A stretch of DNA of 64,000 nucleotides from Anaerolineales bacterium UBA2200 (GTDB lineage: Bacteria; Chloroflexota; Anaerolineae; UBA2200): NCBI GenBank assembly GCA_002327925.1, contig DCVA01000022.1, positions 53,927 to 117,926 of the forward strand, given 5' to 3'. The notes beneath the pieces are model-generated. The model had not been told where the DNA came from. It did no database searches and worked only from the letters and a program-made list of their open reading frames with translations. This document shows, piece by piece, positions 7,508 to 16,181 of the stretch; within the stretch, counting starts at the first letter, position 1; the number at the start of each line of letters is the position of its first letter. The translations under genes were made by a program, and so were the position numbers.

Positions 7508-9256
7508 CTAACCTTGAAGCCAGCGCGGGACGTAGATGACAAGGGAAAGCAGAGAGTCCGTGAGCACAAAGATGAGGTACGAGGCAAAAAGCGACCTGTA
7601 TTGACGTCTACGAGCGTAGAACCACAATGCGGCAGCCGCGGTCAGGGCTGTGAGCAGTGGTATGGCGAGCACGGGAATGATCTGCAGACCTTCCGGTACA
7701 CGGTCGATGAACGGCACGTAGAAAAGCACGCCGGGCATCAAGAAGAGCTTGGATAGCTCGTATAGCACGATGGCGACTGCCAGGGCAGCTCGCGAGCCAT
7801 GGCGCTCCATCCCACCTTCGACGCGGATAAAGTAGTAGAGGCATACCCACGCGAACGAGAGAGCGGTCCACAGCAGGAAGACGGGTGGAAAGAAGCCCAG
7901 GGCCGGTGCCAGGTTCCAGAGGGCGTTGAGAAGGTCAGTTGCCCGGTCTTGGAGGGTAACGCGGTCCAGATTAGCCTTCGCCTCTTCAGAGGTACTCGCG
8001 TAGTAGACTTCGTAGCGCCCAAAGCCGCCTGTGTCGAGCCACACGAGGTGCACATCGCCATACTGGTCCAGGGCTGCTTCGGGGCGCAGCGCATTGCCAG
8101 CCGCGCTTGGCAACTGGTAACCCTTCAGCTGGCCCTCCTCAAACAATGCCCACGCAACTTGCGTGTTGGTCTGATTCCGTGTGGACACCTGTGCCACGAC
8201 GAAGATGCCCAGGCCCTCATTCTGGCCGCTGGTTGTGGAGGGCATGTAGAGCAATGACGTCGGCCAGGCGGCGTCGGTCGCAGCCAGCTGGTGATAGGGA
8301 AGGCTGCCGCTGGCAGGTGCGTAGGTGGGTCGGGCAAGGCCAGGGATATCGAGGGTTATCGGCTCGACAAGTTGTGGTTGCCCGAGAAGGAACGAAACGT
8401 AAGCGGTGTGCGCTTCTCCCGGGTTGTTGCCACCACCTCGCTGCTCCAGGGCCCAGAACAGGTACACTCTCTTTGCATCAAGCCCCATGCGCGGTGGATA
8501 GGATATCAAACCAGTGGCCGTGAGGTAGGTTGCGACTCGCGTTGGAGTAGTGAGTGCACCGGTCGAAGCGTCGAAAAGGGCATAGTATACATGGTTCTCA
8601 CGCGTTGACGGTTGTTCAACCCAGGCAAGATGGAGCATTCCGTCTGCCGCCACCTGAACTGTCGCATCGCCTGCCCCGGAAACCAGCAGTCGCTCGTCGC
8701 TCGTTGCCTGCCCAGCTAGGCGAACGTGATGAAGCCCACCCTCTGCCGGATTCTCATCGTTCCAGAATAGCTCATGGCTGCCATCGGGGTTTGTTACTGT
8801 CGCGATATCGGCGACGCGGACTCCCACGGGAGATAGCTGCGTCGGCCCGGTGAGCAAAATCCCCTCAGGGCTGAACTCGGCCAGGAACAGCGCGCGCGGT
8901 ATGCCGGGGTTGTCGGTCCACAGTGCGGTCAGTGTGCCATCGTGATTCAGTAACAGCTGCGCGTCATTGGGATGAGCCCCGCCAACCTCGAGTTCAGAAC
9001 TGACCTCGATATGCCCTGCGCGGTCGAGCCTCACGTAGTGGAGCGACCTGTTACCAACCGATACCCAGAGAACGTGCACCTGAGTACCGCTGGCGATAAT
9101 GTCGACAGGCTGGTTCAGTGCCGCCACCCCAAGCTGAAGACCGCGACTCCAATCGGGTATGGTCTTGCGCGTTTTGACAGAGCCTGACTGGCAAGCAGTA
9201 AGCAGCAAGGCGAAGCCAACGATGATAAGAACCAGACCACTTCGACGCTTGATCAT
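7508..9256 (-). CDS. Lipoprotein with extracellular beta-propeller-like domain and C-terminal membrane helices
   Basis: This 582-residue protein opens with a lipoprotein signal (hydrophobic stretch, then LLLTAC with Cys22 as the lipid site). Residues 40-430 are rich in repeated VHVLWV, LTALWT, HLAWVEQ and VHLVWLDTGG blades, which suggests a six- or seven-bladed sialidase/BNR-like propeller facing outside. The last 130 residues hold four hydrophobic helices (near 455-475, 490-508, 520-545 and 556-575). A lipid-anchored propeller ending in a four-helix membrane domain is an uncommon layout. ATG with GGGAGGAAGGA upstream supports this start. Function is unknown; ligand sensing or cell-surface binding are guesses. 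Confidence 0.65.
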   Translation of the reverse strand: MIKRRSGLVLIIVGFALLLTACQSGSVKTRKTIPDWSRGLQLGVAALNQPVDIIASGTQVHVLWVSVGNRSLHYVRLDRAGHIEVSSELEVGGAHPNDAQLLLNHDGTLTALWTDNPGIPRALFLAEFSPEGILLTGPTQLSPVGVRVADIATVTNPDGSHELFWNDENPAEGGLHHVRLAGQATSDERLLVSGAGDATVQVAADGMLHLAWVEQPSTRENHVYYALFDASTGALTTPTRVATYLTATGLISYPPRMGLDAKRVYLFWALEQRGGGNNPGEAHTAYVSFLLGQPQLVEPITLDIPGLARPTYAPASGSLPYHQLAATDAAWPTSLLYMPSTTSGQNEGLGIFVVAQVSTRNQTNTQVAWALFEEGQLKGYQLPSAAGNALRPEAALDQYGDVHLVWLDTGGFGRYEVYYASTSEEAKANLDRVTLQDRATDLLNALWNLAPALGFFPPVFLLWTALSFAWVCLYYFIRVEGGMERHGSRAALAVAIVLYELSKLFLMPGVLFYVPFIDRVPEGLQIIPVLAIPLLTALTAAAALWFYARRRQYRSLFASYLIFVLTDSLLSLVIYVPRWLQG

Positions 9257-9280
9257 TCCTTCCTCCCATCCAAGGCAGCC

Positions 9281-9308
9281 ATTATAACGTAGTCTTAGCC
9301 TCAGCCAA
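9281..9308 (-). promoter_or_regulatory. Promoter of the propeller lipoprotein gene
   Basis: On the minus strand, TTGGCT (9308-9303) and TATAAT (9286-9281) are separated by 16 bases. The coding start lies 25 bases downstream of the -10 box. Confidence 0.6.
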
Positions 9309-9395
9309 ACACCTGTTGCCGAATACTAGTACGCCCCGCAGAGTATGCGCGTTCACGACGTGGCCGCGTCCGGGTAGCGTGACAGCCGCGAGCCG

Positions 9396-9424
9396 TTGTC
9401 ATAGAGAGACTGGTACTGTATAAT
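9396..9424 (+). promoter_or_regulatory. Sigma70 promoter of the cyclophilin-like/def operon
   Basis: TTGTCA at 9396-9401 and TATAAT at 9419-9424 are separated by exactly 17 bases. The ATG at 9448 is 24 bases past the -10 box, with GAGGAGGG in between, so the leader is very short. Confidence 0.8.
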
Positions 9425-9447
9425 TTGCGGAGACGAGGAGGGACACA

Positions 9448-9825
9448 ATGCGACGCGTAAGGATCTGTGCTGGAGACGTGCAAGTCTCTGCAGAGCTAAA
9501 TGACAGCCACACGGCCGACGCTGTATGGGCTGTTCTGCCGATCCAGGCCAAAGGCAACACCTGGGGCGAGGAGATCTACTTTTCCATTCCCGTTGCTCTT
9601 GAAGAGGATAATGCCCAGGAGGTCGTGTCCGCGGGGGATCTTGGCTATTGGCCTCCGGGCCGTGCGTTCTGTCTCTTCTTCGGGCCAACTCCGGCCAGCC
9701 GGGGCAAGGAAATCCGCCCTGCAAGTCCGGTGAACGTGATCGGGCGGGTGATTGGCGACCTGTCATCCCTCAAAAAGGTACACGATGGACAGCGTGTCAC
9801 TATCGAGCAGGCCGCGGAGGATTGA
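9448..9825 (+). CDS. Cyclophilin-like fold protein (TM1367/DUF369 type)
   Basis: This 125-residue protein matches the cyclophilin-like family of small bacterial and archaeal proteins: LNDSHTADAVWAVLPI, WGEEIYFSIP, VSAGDLGYWPPGRAFCLFFG and NVIGRVIGD. The fold resembles cyclophilin, but residues for prolyl isomerase activity are generally not conserved, so enzymatic activity should not be assumed. It has a strong promoter and a GAGGAGGG ribosome site. The peptide deformylase start follows the stop by 4 bases, so they form a two-gene operon; a link to nascent-chain processing is only contextual. Confidence 0.75.
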   Translation: MRRVRICAGDVQVSAELNDSHTADAVWAVLPIQAKGNTWGEEIYFSIPVALEEDNAQEVVSAGDLGYWPPGRAFCLFFGPTPASRGKEIRPASPVNVIGRVIGDLSSLKKVHDGQRVTIEQAAED

Positions 9826-9829
9826 GCCA

Positions 9830-10360
9830 ATGTCACGCCCGATTCTTCAGGCAGGTGATCCCATCCTGCGAGGGAAATCGAAGAAGGTCAAGATGTTCGG
9901 CCCGCCGGTTGCCGCGCTGGTGGGTGATATGTTGGACTCGATGAACGCAGCGGATGGTCTTGGGCTGGCAGCGCCTCAGATAGGGGTTCCTCTGCGCGTG
10001 ATCGTTATTCAGATGCCAGGGGAAGTTGACGAGGAAGGTCAGGAGATCAGCCCCGGCGAATTGTACACCTACTGCAACCCTCAGATTGTAGAGGCCGGTG
10101 GAGAAGAAGAGGATCAAGAGGGTTGCCTCTCCGTAGTCGGGTATGTGGGCCAAGTCAAACGTGCTACTAGTGTGACGGTCAAGGGAGAGGACGTCACGGG
10201 GCGCAAGATTCGCACCAAAGCCAAGGGGTTACTGGCGCGTGCTTTCCAGCATGAGATCGACCATCTGGACGGCATCCTCTTCATTGACCGCATTGACAGC
10301 CCAGAAAAGCTGCGCCGGATTGGCCGGGATGACGAGGAGCAGGACAACTACCCGGCCTGA
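9830..10360 (+). CDS. def: Peptide deformylase
   Basis: This enzyme removes the N-formyl group from the initiator methionine of new proteins, using a metal at the active site. All three family motifs are present in the 176-residue product: GLGLAAPQIG near 43-52, EGCLSV near 97-102 (with the metal-binding Cys) and HEIDH near 141-145 (two metal His and the catalytic Glu). I start at the ATG at 9830, directly after the upstream stop, giving MSRPILQAGDPILR as in homologues. It is coupled to the cyclophilin-like gene and converges on cvpA. No formyltransferase gene is nearby. Confidence 0.93.
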   Translation: MSRPILQAGDPILRGKSKKVKMFGPPVAALVGDMLDSMNAADGLGLAAPQIGVPLRVIVIQMPGEVDEEGQEISPGELYTYCNPQIVEAGGEEEDQEGCLSVVGYVGQVKRATSVTVKGEDVTGRKIRTKAKGLLARAFQHEIDHLDGILFIDRIDSPEKLRRIGRDDEEQDNYPA

Positions 10361-10390
10361 GCCAGGAGAGGCAGTGTATCGGGACCGGGG

Positions 10391-10882
10391 CTAGATGGTC
10401 TTGAAGATGTGCAGGTCGCTGGGTAGTAGCTGCTTGAGGTAGGGCAGCAGCATGAACACGTAAGAAGCGAGCGTAGATTGCTGAACCGCCTGGGCCAGGG
10501 CGGGAACAGGCAAGCGAACCATAAGCAGAAGCAGTCCCACGACGACCAGGAGTCCGACCAGGACTCCTGTGAGCATCCCCAGGAAATTGTCCGCCCACCC
10601 CAGTCCGAGAGTGTTGAAGGCGTTGCGTACGACCTTGGCCAAGAACGCAGCACCGACCCAGGCTACGAGCAAGATCAGCAAGAAGGCAACCACGCTGGCC
10701 AGAGTCTGATTGGCGACGGCTGTCACTATTCGGGAAGCCAGCCGCTGATAGTTCCCCAGTGCGGCATAGACGCCCACAGCCAGCCCAAGCAGGGTCATCG
10801 CCTGCCGGATGACGCCGGCGAGCAGGCTGGAGAAACCCGTCAGGGCGATGATAATCACGATGGCAAAGTCCACCCAGTTCAT
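10391..10882 (-). CDS. CvpA family membrane protein
   Basis: This 163-residue protein has four hydrophobic helices (about 5-25, 28-45, 62-85 and 100-125). It matches the CvpA family: MNWVDFAIVIIIALTGFSSLLAG at the start, and NTLGLGWADNFLGMLTG after the third helix. CvpA was named for a requirement in colicin V production; in other bacteria its role is unclear. The ATG at 10882 follows GGAGG by 7 bases and is preferred over upstream in-frame codons lying inside ruvA. It is the last gene of the yebC-ruvC-ruvA-cvpA operon. Confidence 0.8.
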   Translation of the reverse strand: MNWVDFAIVIIIALTGFSSLLAGVIRQAMTLLGLAVGVYAALGNYQRLASRIVTAVANQTLASVVAFLLILLVAWVGAAFLAKVVRNAFNTLGLGWADNFLGMLTGVLVGLLVVVGLLLLMVRLPVPALAQAVQQSTLASYVFMLLPYLKQLLPSDLHIFKTI

Positions 10883-10901
10883 GGCAATTCCTCCGGAAGG
10901 T

Positions 10902-11483
10902 TCACTCTCTGACAAAGTACTGCAGGGCCAGGCGAACCTTCTCTTCCACAGTCCTGTCACCCGCAGGCAATGAGCGCAGGGCTGCCTGCGCTTCATTCAC
11001 ACTGTAGCCCAGAGAGGTAAGTGCAGAGATGACCTCTGCGTCGCTATCGGTGACAACGGGATAGGCAGCCGATTCCAGGGCGAGGCCAAGCTTGTCCTTC
11101 AACTCCACGATGACGCGCTCTGCCGTTCGTTTGCCGATGCCGGGAATGCGCGTCAGTGCCGCTGTGTCACCGCGCGAGATGGCCTCGCCAAGGGTCTGGG
11201 CGGATAACAGTGACACCATCTTCAGTCCCACCTTCGGGCCGATGCCACTGACACCGAGCAGCAGCTCAAAAAGCTGCAGTTCCTCAGTGGTGCGGAATCC
11301 ATACAGGGCCAGCTCATTCTCGCGAACGTGCAAGTGCGTGAACAGAGCGACTGTCTGACCGGGTTCTCCCAGGCTGGCCGAAACCTGGGGGGACACAAAC
11401 ACCCTGAAGCCCACGCCACTCACTTCGACGACTATGGCATTCTCTCCCCTGGCCGCCAGCTGCCCGTGCAGTGAGGTGATCAC
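10902..11483 (-). CDS. ruvA: Holliday junction DNA helicase subunit RuvA
   Basis: RuvA binds four-way DNA junctions and recruits the RuvB motor for branch migration. The 193-residue protein has the N-terminal OB domain (MITSLHGQL, VSGVGFRVFVS, YGFRTTEELQLFELL), two helix-hairpin-helix motifs (GVSGIGPKVGLKM near 77-89 and IPGIGKRTAERV near 112-123) and a C-terminal UBA-like domain (DAEVISALTSLGYSVNEAQAAL) that contacts RuvB. The GTG start overlaps the ruvC stop (GTGA). ruvB is not in this window, so the three resolvase genes are split. Confidence 0.95.
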   Translation of the reverse strand: MITSLHGQLAARGENAIVVEVSGVGFRVFVSPQVSASLGEPGQTVALFTHLHVRENELALYGFRTTEELQLFELLLGVSGIGPKVGLKMVSLLSAQTLGEAISRGDTAALTRIPGIGKRTAERVIVELKDKLGLALESAAYPVVTDSDAEVISALTSLGYSVNEAQAALRSLPAGDRTVEEKVRLALQYFVRE

Positions 11484-12019
11484 AGTACTGATCCACCTTC
11501 CGAGCTGGCCAATCTCCTCGCTGCAGAGAATGAATGCGCGTGGCAGACAGCCGCAGCCAGAGCATCCGCTGCATCATCAGGTCTGGGGATTTCCGGCAAT
11601 CCAAGTAATAGACACACCATCTCCTGTACCTGTTCCTTGTCTGCCCTGCCGTAGCCCGTGATGGCCTGTTTTATCTGAAGCGGAGTGTACTCGTAAAGAG
11701 CAATTCCCGTATCCTGCAACGCGAGGAGGATTACACCCCGGGCATGCCCCACGGTGAGTGCGGTCCTGGCATTGCGGGCAAAAAAGAGCTCTTCCACGGA
11801 AGCTTCCGTCGGGTGGTAGAAATCGACCAGCTGCACAAGCTCTCGATAGAGCTGCTGTAAACGATGAGGAAGGGATAGAGATGCGGGCGTGCTGATGACA
11901 CCATAAGCGACAGGCCTCAAACAATCGCCGTCGTGTTGCACCACACCGTAGCCAGTCGTAGCTACGCCGGGATCAACACCTAGAATTACAATTGCCGGGC
12001 CTGTCGCCTGAATAGGCAA
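11480..12019 (-). CDS. ruvC: Holliday junction resolvase RuvC
   Basis: RuvC is the endonuclease that nicks Holliday junctions symmetrically. The RNase-H-like catalytic acids are visible: Asp in ILGVDPGVATTGYG near residue 16, Glu in SVEELFF near 75, and the Asp pair in PDDAADALAAAVCH near 148-152. The 179-residue length is slightly above the family norm because of a short N-terminal extension. The start is TTG, 2 bases after the yebC stop; no alternative ATG lies before the first catalytic motif. Its order with yebC upstream and ruvA downstream is a classic arrangement. Confidence 0.95.
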   Translation of the reverse strand: MPIQATGPAIVILGVDPGVATTGYGVVQHDGDCLRPVAYGVISTPASLSLPHRLQQLYRELVQLVDFYHPTEASVEELFFARNARTALTVGHARGVILLALQDTGIALYEYTPLQIKQAITGYGRADKEQVQEMVCLLLGLPEIPRPDDAADALAAAVCHAHSFSAARRLASSEGGSVL

Positions 12020-12021
12020 AC

Positions 12022-12777
12022 CTACTGTTCTGCCTCATAGGCCGACATCGCCTCTTCGCCGATGTCGAGGTTGGAGTAGACTTGAGACACATCATCAAGC
12101 TCCTCCAGCGCGTCGATCAGCCTCATATTGGCCATCGTGGCTTTGATATCGAGCTGGGCCAGGGACTTGGGAATCCAGGAGATCTCAGCGCTTTCAAAAG
12201 GTATCTTCCTCTCCTCAAACGTCTTCTTGAACTGGATCAGTTCCTCGGCCTTGGTGTAAACCTCCACCTGGTCCTTGTCCACTTTGACATCGTCAGCGCC
12301 GGCATCGATGGCCTCCAGCGCCAACTCCTCGGCATCTCCGTCGCCAGGCACGATGCTGATGAATCCTTTGCGTTCGAACATCCAGGAGACTGAGCCAGTA
12401 GCGCCAAGGTTCCCACCGTGACGTGTGAATACCCGACGAACCTCCGAAGCAGCACGGTTGCGGTTGTCGGTCATGACCTCCACGATCAGCGCGGTGCCCT
12501 GAGGACCGTATCCCTCGTACTGGATCTCCTCGATGGATTCGCCCTTGAGCTGGCCCGTTCCGCGAAGGATGGCTCGCTCGATGTTGTCCTTTGGCATCTG
12601 CGCTTGCTTGGCCTTGTCCATGGCCAGGCGTAGCTTAAAGTTTGAGTCGGGGTCTCCCCCGCCTTCGCGGGCTGCGATTTCCAGCTCGCGTCCCAGCTTG
12701 GTGAAGACCTGGCCTCTCTTGGCGTCGACAGCACCCTTACTACGCTTGATTGTTGCCCAATGTGAATGTCCAGACAT
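12022..12777 (-). CDS. YebC/PmpR family translation/transcription factor
   Basis: This 251-residue cytoplasmic protein begins MSGHSHWATIKRSKGAVDAKRG, the hallmark of the YebC/TACO1 family. It also has GGGDPDSNFKLR, MPKDNIERAI, YEGYGPQGTALIVE and TRHGGNLGATGSVSWMF. Family members were first described as transcription regulators and, more recently, as ribosome-associated factors helping at proline stretches; which applies here is unknown. The ATG is preceded by AGGAGGGA. It is the first gene of the ruvCA-cvpA operon. Confidence 0.93.
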   Translation of the reverse strand: MSGHSHWATIKRSKGAVDAKRGQVFTKLGRELEIAAREGGGDPDSNFKLRLAMDKAKQAQMPKDNIERAILRGTGQLKGESIEEIQYEGYGPQGTALIVEVMTDNRNRAASEVRRVFTRHGGNLGATGSVSWMFERKGFISIVPGDGDAEELALEAIDAGADDVKVDKDQVEVYTKAEELIQFKKTFEERKIPFESAEISWIPKSLAQLDIKATMANMRLIDALEELDDVSQVYSNLDIGEEAMSAYEAEQ

Positions 12778-12821
12778 GATTCCCTCCTAACGAGAACGCG
12801 CCCCTGTTTGGAAAGCACGGC

Positions 12822-12852
12822 ATTATACACCACCATAGGCCCATCTGTGCAA
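12822..12852 (-). promoter_or_regulatory. Likely promoter of the yebC-ruvCA-cvpA operon
   Basis: The minus strand has TATAAT at 12827-12822 preceded by TG. A TTGCAC -35-like box lies at 12852-12847, 19 bases away. Spacing is long, so the -10 is the more secure element. Confidence 0.5.
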
Positions 12853-12857
12853 ATCAG

Positions 12858-12886
12858 AGCGTTAGCCTCTGAGACCGGCTAACGCT
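12858..12886 (-). terminator. Terminator hairpin after the DUF72 gene
   Basis: AGCGTTAGCC and GGCTAACGCT form a perfect 10-bp stem with a 9-base loop, 41 bases downstream of the DUF72 stop. The following T run is weak, so termination efficiency is uncertain. It separates ftsK-DUF72 from the yebC operon promoter. Confidence 0.65.
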
Positions 12887-12926
12887 GTTGAAGAAACGGC
12901 GAACTCCCCACTGCACCTGCAACAGC

Positions 12927-13694
12927 CTATGGTAACAGCAGTCGGAGCTGACGAGCCGTATCTACCGCTTGACCATGCCAGTGGTTGTTGGCGAACAGAA
13001 AGGTGTGCTCGGCCGCAGAGTCAAGGGCTCCTATCCTGGGCAGCCACTCCCTCAGTTCCTCAGGCGAATAGGTGTAGTCATATCGCTCCCACGCCTGTTC
13101 ATGGTTCCACCATTTCTGTGCATTCCGCCCATGGAAGCGGACGTAAGCCACTGAACTGGTGGCCTGGGCGATCGGGGGGATAAGACCCTTCAGGCTGGGT
13201 TCATCGACACAGCAGAAACCGAGCCGATTCTCTCGAAGGAGGGTGAAGGTGGACTCGCTCAGCCAGGACGCGTTGCGGAGTTCCACCACGACCGGAAGGC
13301 CCTCAAAGCGCTCCGGGAGAGCGCGGAGGTACTCACGGTTGGCCTGTGTGGGATGAAAGGAGAACGGGAACTGGGCCAGTATGCAGCCGAACTTGTTGTT
13401 CTCGATGAGGGGCTGCAGTGCCTGGACAAACCGGCCAAAGCGCGAAGCATCCCCATCGCGCTTGTGTGTCAGCTCCTGCGTGGCCTTGACCGTGAACAGG
13501 AACCCGTCGTTGGTCTTGCTCGCCATTGCCGCAAGAGTTCGAGCCTCCGGCATGCGATAGAACGTAAAGTTGATTTCGCAGGTATCGAATTCTCGTGCGT
13601 AGAAGGCAAGCCAGCCGGACTTGGGCAGATCAGGTGGGTAGTAAGGGCCCACCCAGTCGTCGTAGCTGTAGCCGCTGGTTCCCAGATGGATCAT
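12927..13694 (-). CDS. DUF72 (YecE-like) TIM-barrel protein
   Basis: This 255-residue protein matches DUF72: IHLGTSGYSYDDWVGPYYP at the N-terminus, FYAREFDTCEINFTFYRMP, FTVKATQELTHKR, LAQFPFSFHP, VVELRNASW, and AYVRFHGRN then YDYTYSPEEL near the end. The fold is a TIM barrel; the biochemical function is not established. The ATG lies about 44 bases after the ftsK stop, so it may be cotranscribed with ftsK. It is followed by a hairpin terminator. Confidence 0.88.
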   Translation of the reverse strand: MIHLGTSGYSYDDWVGPYYPPDLPKSGWLAFYAREFDTCEINFTFYRMPEARTLAAMASKTNDGFLFTVKATQELTHKRDGDASRFGRFVQALQPLIENNKFGCILAQFPFSFHPTQANREYLRALPERFEGLPVVVELRNASWLSESTFTLLRENRLGFCCVDEPSLKGLIPPIAQATSSVAYVRFHGRNAQKWWNHEQAWERYDYTYSPEELREWLPRIGALDSAAEHTFLFANNHWHGQAVDTARQLRLLLP

Positions 13695-13738
13695 CCTCTT
13701 CCCCGTTCACATCCACTGCAGCGCCGGGCCTTTGCAGG

Positions 13739-15922
13739 TCAATCATTGTCACCCGGGCTGTCATCAAAATCATCCTCCTGGGACAGAACCTCGCGGGAAC
13801 GTCCCCCCTCCTCGGCGGGACCCACGATGCCCTGCTCTTCCATCAGGTCAATCAGGTGAGCTGCTCGCGGATAGCCAATGTGAAGGCGTCTCTGGATGAA
13901 GGATGTAGAGATGGTGGCTCGTCCCTCGGCGAGTTCGATGGCCTGAGCCAGGAGATCATCATCCTGTTCCGGCTCCTCCAGCTCCATGGCCTGCCATGGA
14001 GCCTGATCCGGGGACTCCCCGGGCGAGTTATCCTGCCAATCTTTCCAGAACTGGGTCAGCCGTGCCAGCTCGCTATCGGAGACGAAGCAACCCTGCAATC
14101 GTACCAGTTTGCTGGAATCAGAGGCCATGTACAGCATATCGCCGCGCCCGAGAAGTCTCTCCGCTCCCGTGGTGTCCAGGATGACGCGCGAATCTACCTG
14201 TGTGGTCACAGCAAAACTGATGCGTGCCGGGAAATTGGCCTTGATGAGTCCTGTGATGACATCCACCGAGGGACGCTGAGTGGCGATCACGAGATGGATG
14301 CCCGTGGCGCGGGCCATCTGTGCGATTCGGCAGATCAGGCGTTCAATTTCGTCTGGCGCTGTCATCATCAGGTCAGCCAGTTCATCGATGAGCATTACGA
14401 TGTATGGTAGTTTGTCGTGGCTGGCAGAGGATGCCTTCTGGTTGTACGTGTCGATGTTGCGCGTACCCGCCTCGGAGAATTGCCTGTATCGTCGGTCCAT
14501 CTCGGCGGCGATCCAGCGCAGAGCACGGACCACATCCTCGACGTTGGTGATGACGGGTCCAAGAAGATGCGGGATCCCGTTGTAGTTGGTCAGTTCAACC
14601 ATTTTGGGGTCGACCATCACCAGGCGCAGATCCTCGGGAGTGTTATCGAGAAGCAGACAGGCGGTGATCGCATTGATGCACACCGACTTGCCCGACCCGG
14701 TGGCGCCGGCGATGAGCAGGTGTGGCATCTGCCCGAGATCCGACGCGAGGGGTTGGCCGGAGACGTCCTTTCCCAGGGCGATGCGCAGCCGGGAATCCAT
14801 GCCCCGATAAGCTTTGGCCTGCACCACGCTTCGCAGTCCGACCATGGATGGTTTCTCGTTTGGCACTTCTATACCTACGACGGAACGCCCCGGCACGGGT
14901 GCCTCAATACGAATAGGGGAGGCCGCCAGAGCCAGAGCCAGATCATCCTGCAGCGATAGGATCTGGCCGACACGGACCTTGCGCGGTTTCGGTTGCCCAT
15001 CCGGGCCAGTGAAGGGTAAAAAACCCGGCTCTACGCCAAATTGAGTCACCGTGGGCCCCTGGCGTACCTCCACCACCTTTGCGGGAACTCCGAAGTTGGC
15101 CAGGGTCTCCTCGATCAACTGCTGGCGGAAGCGAATGTCGGCCTCACCGTACGACTCTTCGCCGCCCCCATCCAGAAGGTCGAGTGGGGGTAGAGAGCGA
15201 TCCCGTCTGAGCCGTCGTGGGCCTCGCGGCGAAGCCGCAATCTTGGAAGGCGACTCAAGCGGCTGAGTGGTCACGGCCTTGGACGGCCGTTTGCGCTGCT
15301 TGACCACCAGGTGAGATGCCTCTTTAGCAGGCTGGGGCGTCCCCGCTGGAACAGGGGAGGGGGGAACCCTGCCCAAAAAGGCTCGCACGTAGTCCACGGC
15401 AGTATGCAGATCCTCCCGCTTCAGACGGAGCAACAGTGCGAGGCCCGCCAGCGCCGTCAGGAGCAGCAGCAAGAATGCTGCCACACGGCCTACAGCGACG
15501 GCCAGGAAGTAACTGGTCGCCCAGCCGAGATAGCCGCCACCACGGCCGTTCGCTGCTGCTTGAAGGGATGTGTCAAGAGGATAGAGGGAGTGCGACAGAC
15601 CGAGAAGGGAGAAGCCGAACACCTCCAGGCCAACCACGCCACGAGCCCCGAGAACCAGGCGATGGCGGAGTTCGTCCCAGAGCAGGGAGATCCCGCCGAT
15701 CAACAGTGTGATACTAACGGGGAAGGCTCCCCAGCCGAAGGTGCGGCGGAGGAACAAGGCCCAGGCACTGGCTACGGATCCCCTGGTGATAGAGAGTAGC
15801 GCCAGAGCCGTAACTCCACTGAGGGACAGCAGAAGGACTCCCAGAGCCTCGCGAAGAAGGTCGCGGTCCAGGCTCGAGAGCAGTCGCTGGAGGGTCGACT
15901 TGTGGTGAGCTTGCGGTGGCAT
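13739..15922 (-). CDS. ftsK: FtsK/SpoIIIE DNA translocase
   Basis: This membrane-anchored motor pumps chromosomal DNA during division. The N-terminal part holds several hydrophobic helices (within the first 190 residues). A linker and the alpha/beta motor follow, with Walker A GATGSGKSVC near 400-410, Walker B MLIDELADL, and the ATQRPSVDVITGLIKANFP motif. The gamma winged-helix domain (STSFIQRRLHIGYPRAAHLIDLMEEQGIVG) lies near the C-terminus. The frame extends to an ATG at 15994, but a TTGACA-17-TACAAT promoter overlaps those codons. I therefore prefer the ATG at 15922, preceded by GGAGAGG (about 727 residues). Confidence 0.92.
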   Translation of the reverse strand: MPPQAHHKSTLQRLLSSLDRDLLREALGVLLLSLSGVTALALLSITRGSVASAWALFLRRTFGWGAFPVSITLLIGGISLLWDELRHRLVLGARGVVGLEVFGFSLLGLSHSLYPLDTSLQAAANGRGGGYLGWATSYFLAVAVGRVAAFLLLLLTALAGLALLLRLKREDLHTAVDYVRAFLGRVPPSPVPAGTPQPAKEASHLVVKQRKRPSKAVTTQPLESPSKIAASPRGPRRLRRDRSLPPLDLLDGGGEESYGEADIRFRQQLIEETLANFGVPAKVVEVRQGPTVTQFGVEPGFLPFTGPDGQPKPRKVRVGQILSLQDDLALALAASPIRIEAPVPGRSVVGIEVPNEKPSMVGLRSVVQAKAYRGMDSRLRIALGKDVSGQPLASDLGQMPHLLIAGATGSGKSVCINAITACLLLDNTPEDLRLVMVDPKMVELTNYNGIPHLLGPVITNVEDVVRALRWIAAEMDRRYRQFSEAGTRNIDTYNQKASSASHDKLPYIVMLIDELADLMMTAPDEIERLICRIAQMARATGIHLVIATQRPSVDVITGLIKANFPARISFAVTTQVDSRVILDTTGAERLLGRGDMLYMASDSSKLVRLQGCFVSDSELARLTQFWKDWQDNSPGESPDQAPWQAMELEEPEQDDDLLAQAIELAEGRATISTSFIQRRLHIGYPRAAHLIDLMEEQGIVGPAEEGGRSREVLSQEDDFDDSPGDND

Positions 15923-15982
15923 GTGAGCGCGTACCTCTCCGATCGTTCCTTTGCCAGAAAGACCCTGCCCCGCTTCACCATA

Positions 15983-16011
15983 ATTGTAGTTCATCCGGCA
16001 AGTCCTGTCAA
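15983..16011 (-). promoter_or_regulatory. Sigma70 promoter of ftsK
   Basis: The minus strand has a consensus TTGACA (16011-16006) and TACAAT (15988-15983) with 17-base spacing. The expected transcription start near 15976 lies downstream of the longest possible ftsK start, supporting the shorter protein. Confidence 0.7.
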
Positions 16012-16053
16012 GACAATCCCGACAGTAGGGCCGAGCGATGTCGGCACAGGGCC

Positions 16054-16082
16054 TTAGTGATCTTGCGGCCAGGGCCTATAAT
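16054..16082 (+). promoter_or_regulatory. Putative promoter of the STAND-ATPase/phosphatase cassette
   Basis: A perfect TATAAT at 16077-16082 lies 17 bases after a weak -35 box TTAGTG (16054-16059). It is followed by a 99-base leader to the ATG at 16182. Confidence 0.5.
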
Positions 16083-16181
16083 AAGCAGCACCTGTGGTGC
16101 GCCGTCGGAAGGTACCAGGCTGGATTTGGGGCAGAGACAAATCAAGGGCCCGGAGATTCATTCCCGCTCTGAGGTGGACAC

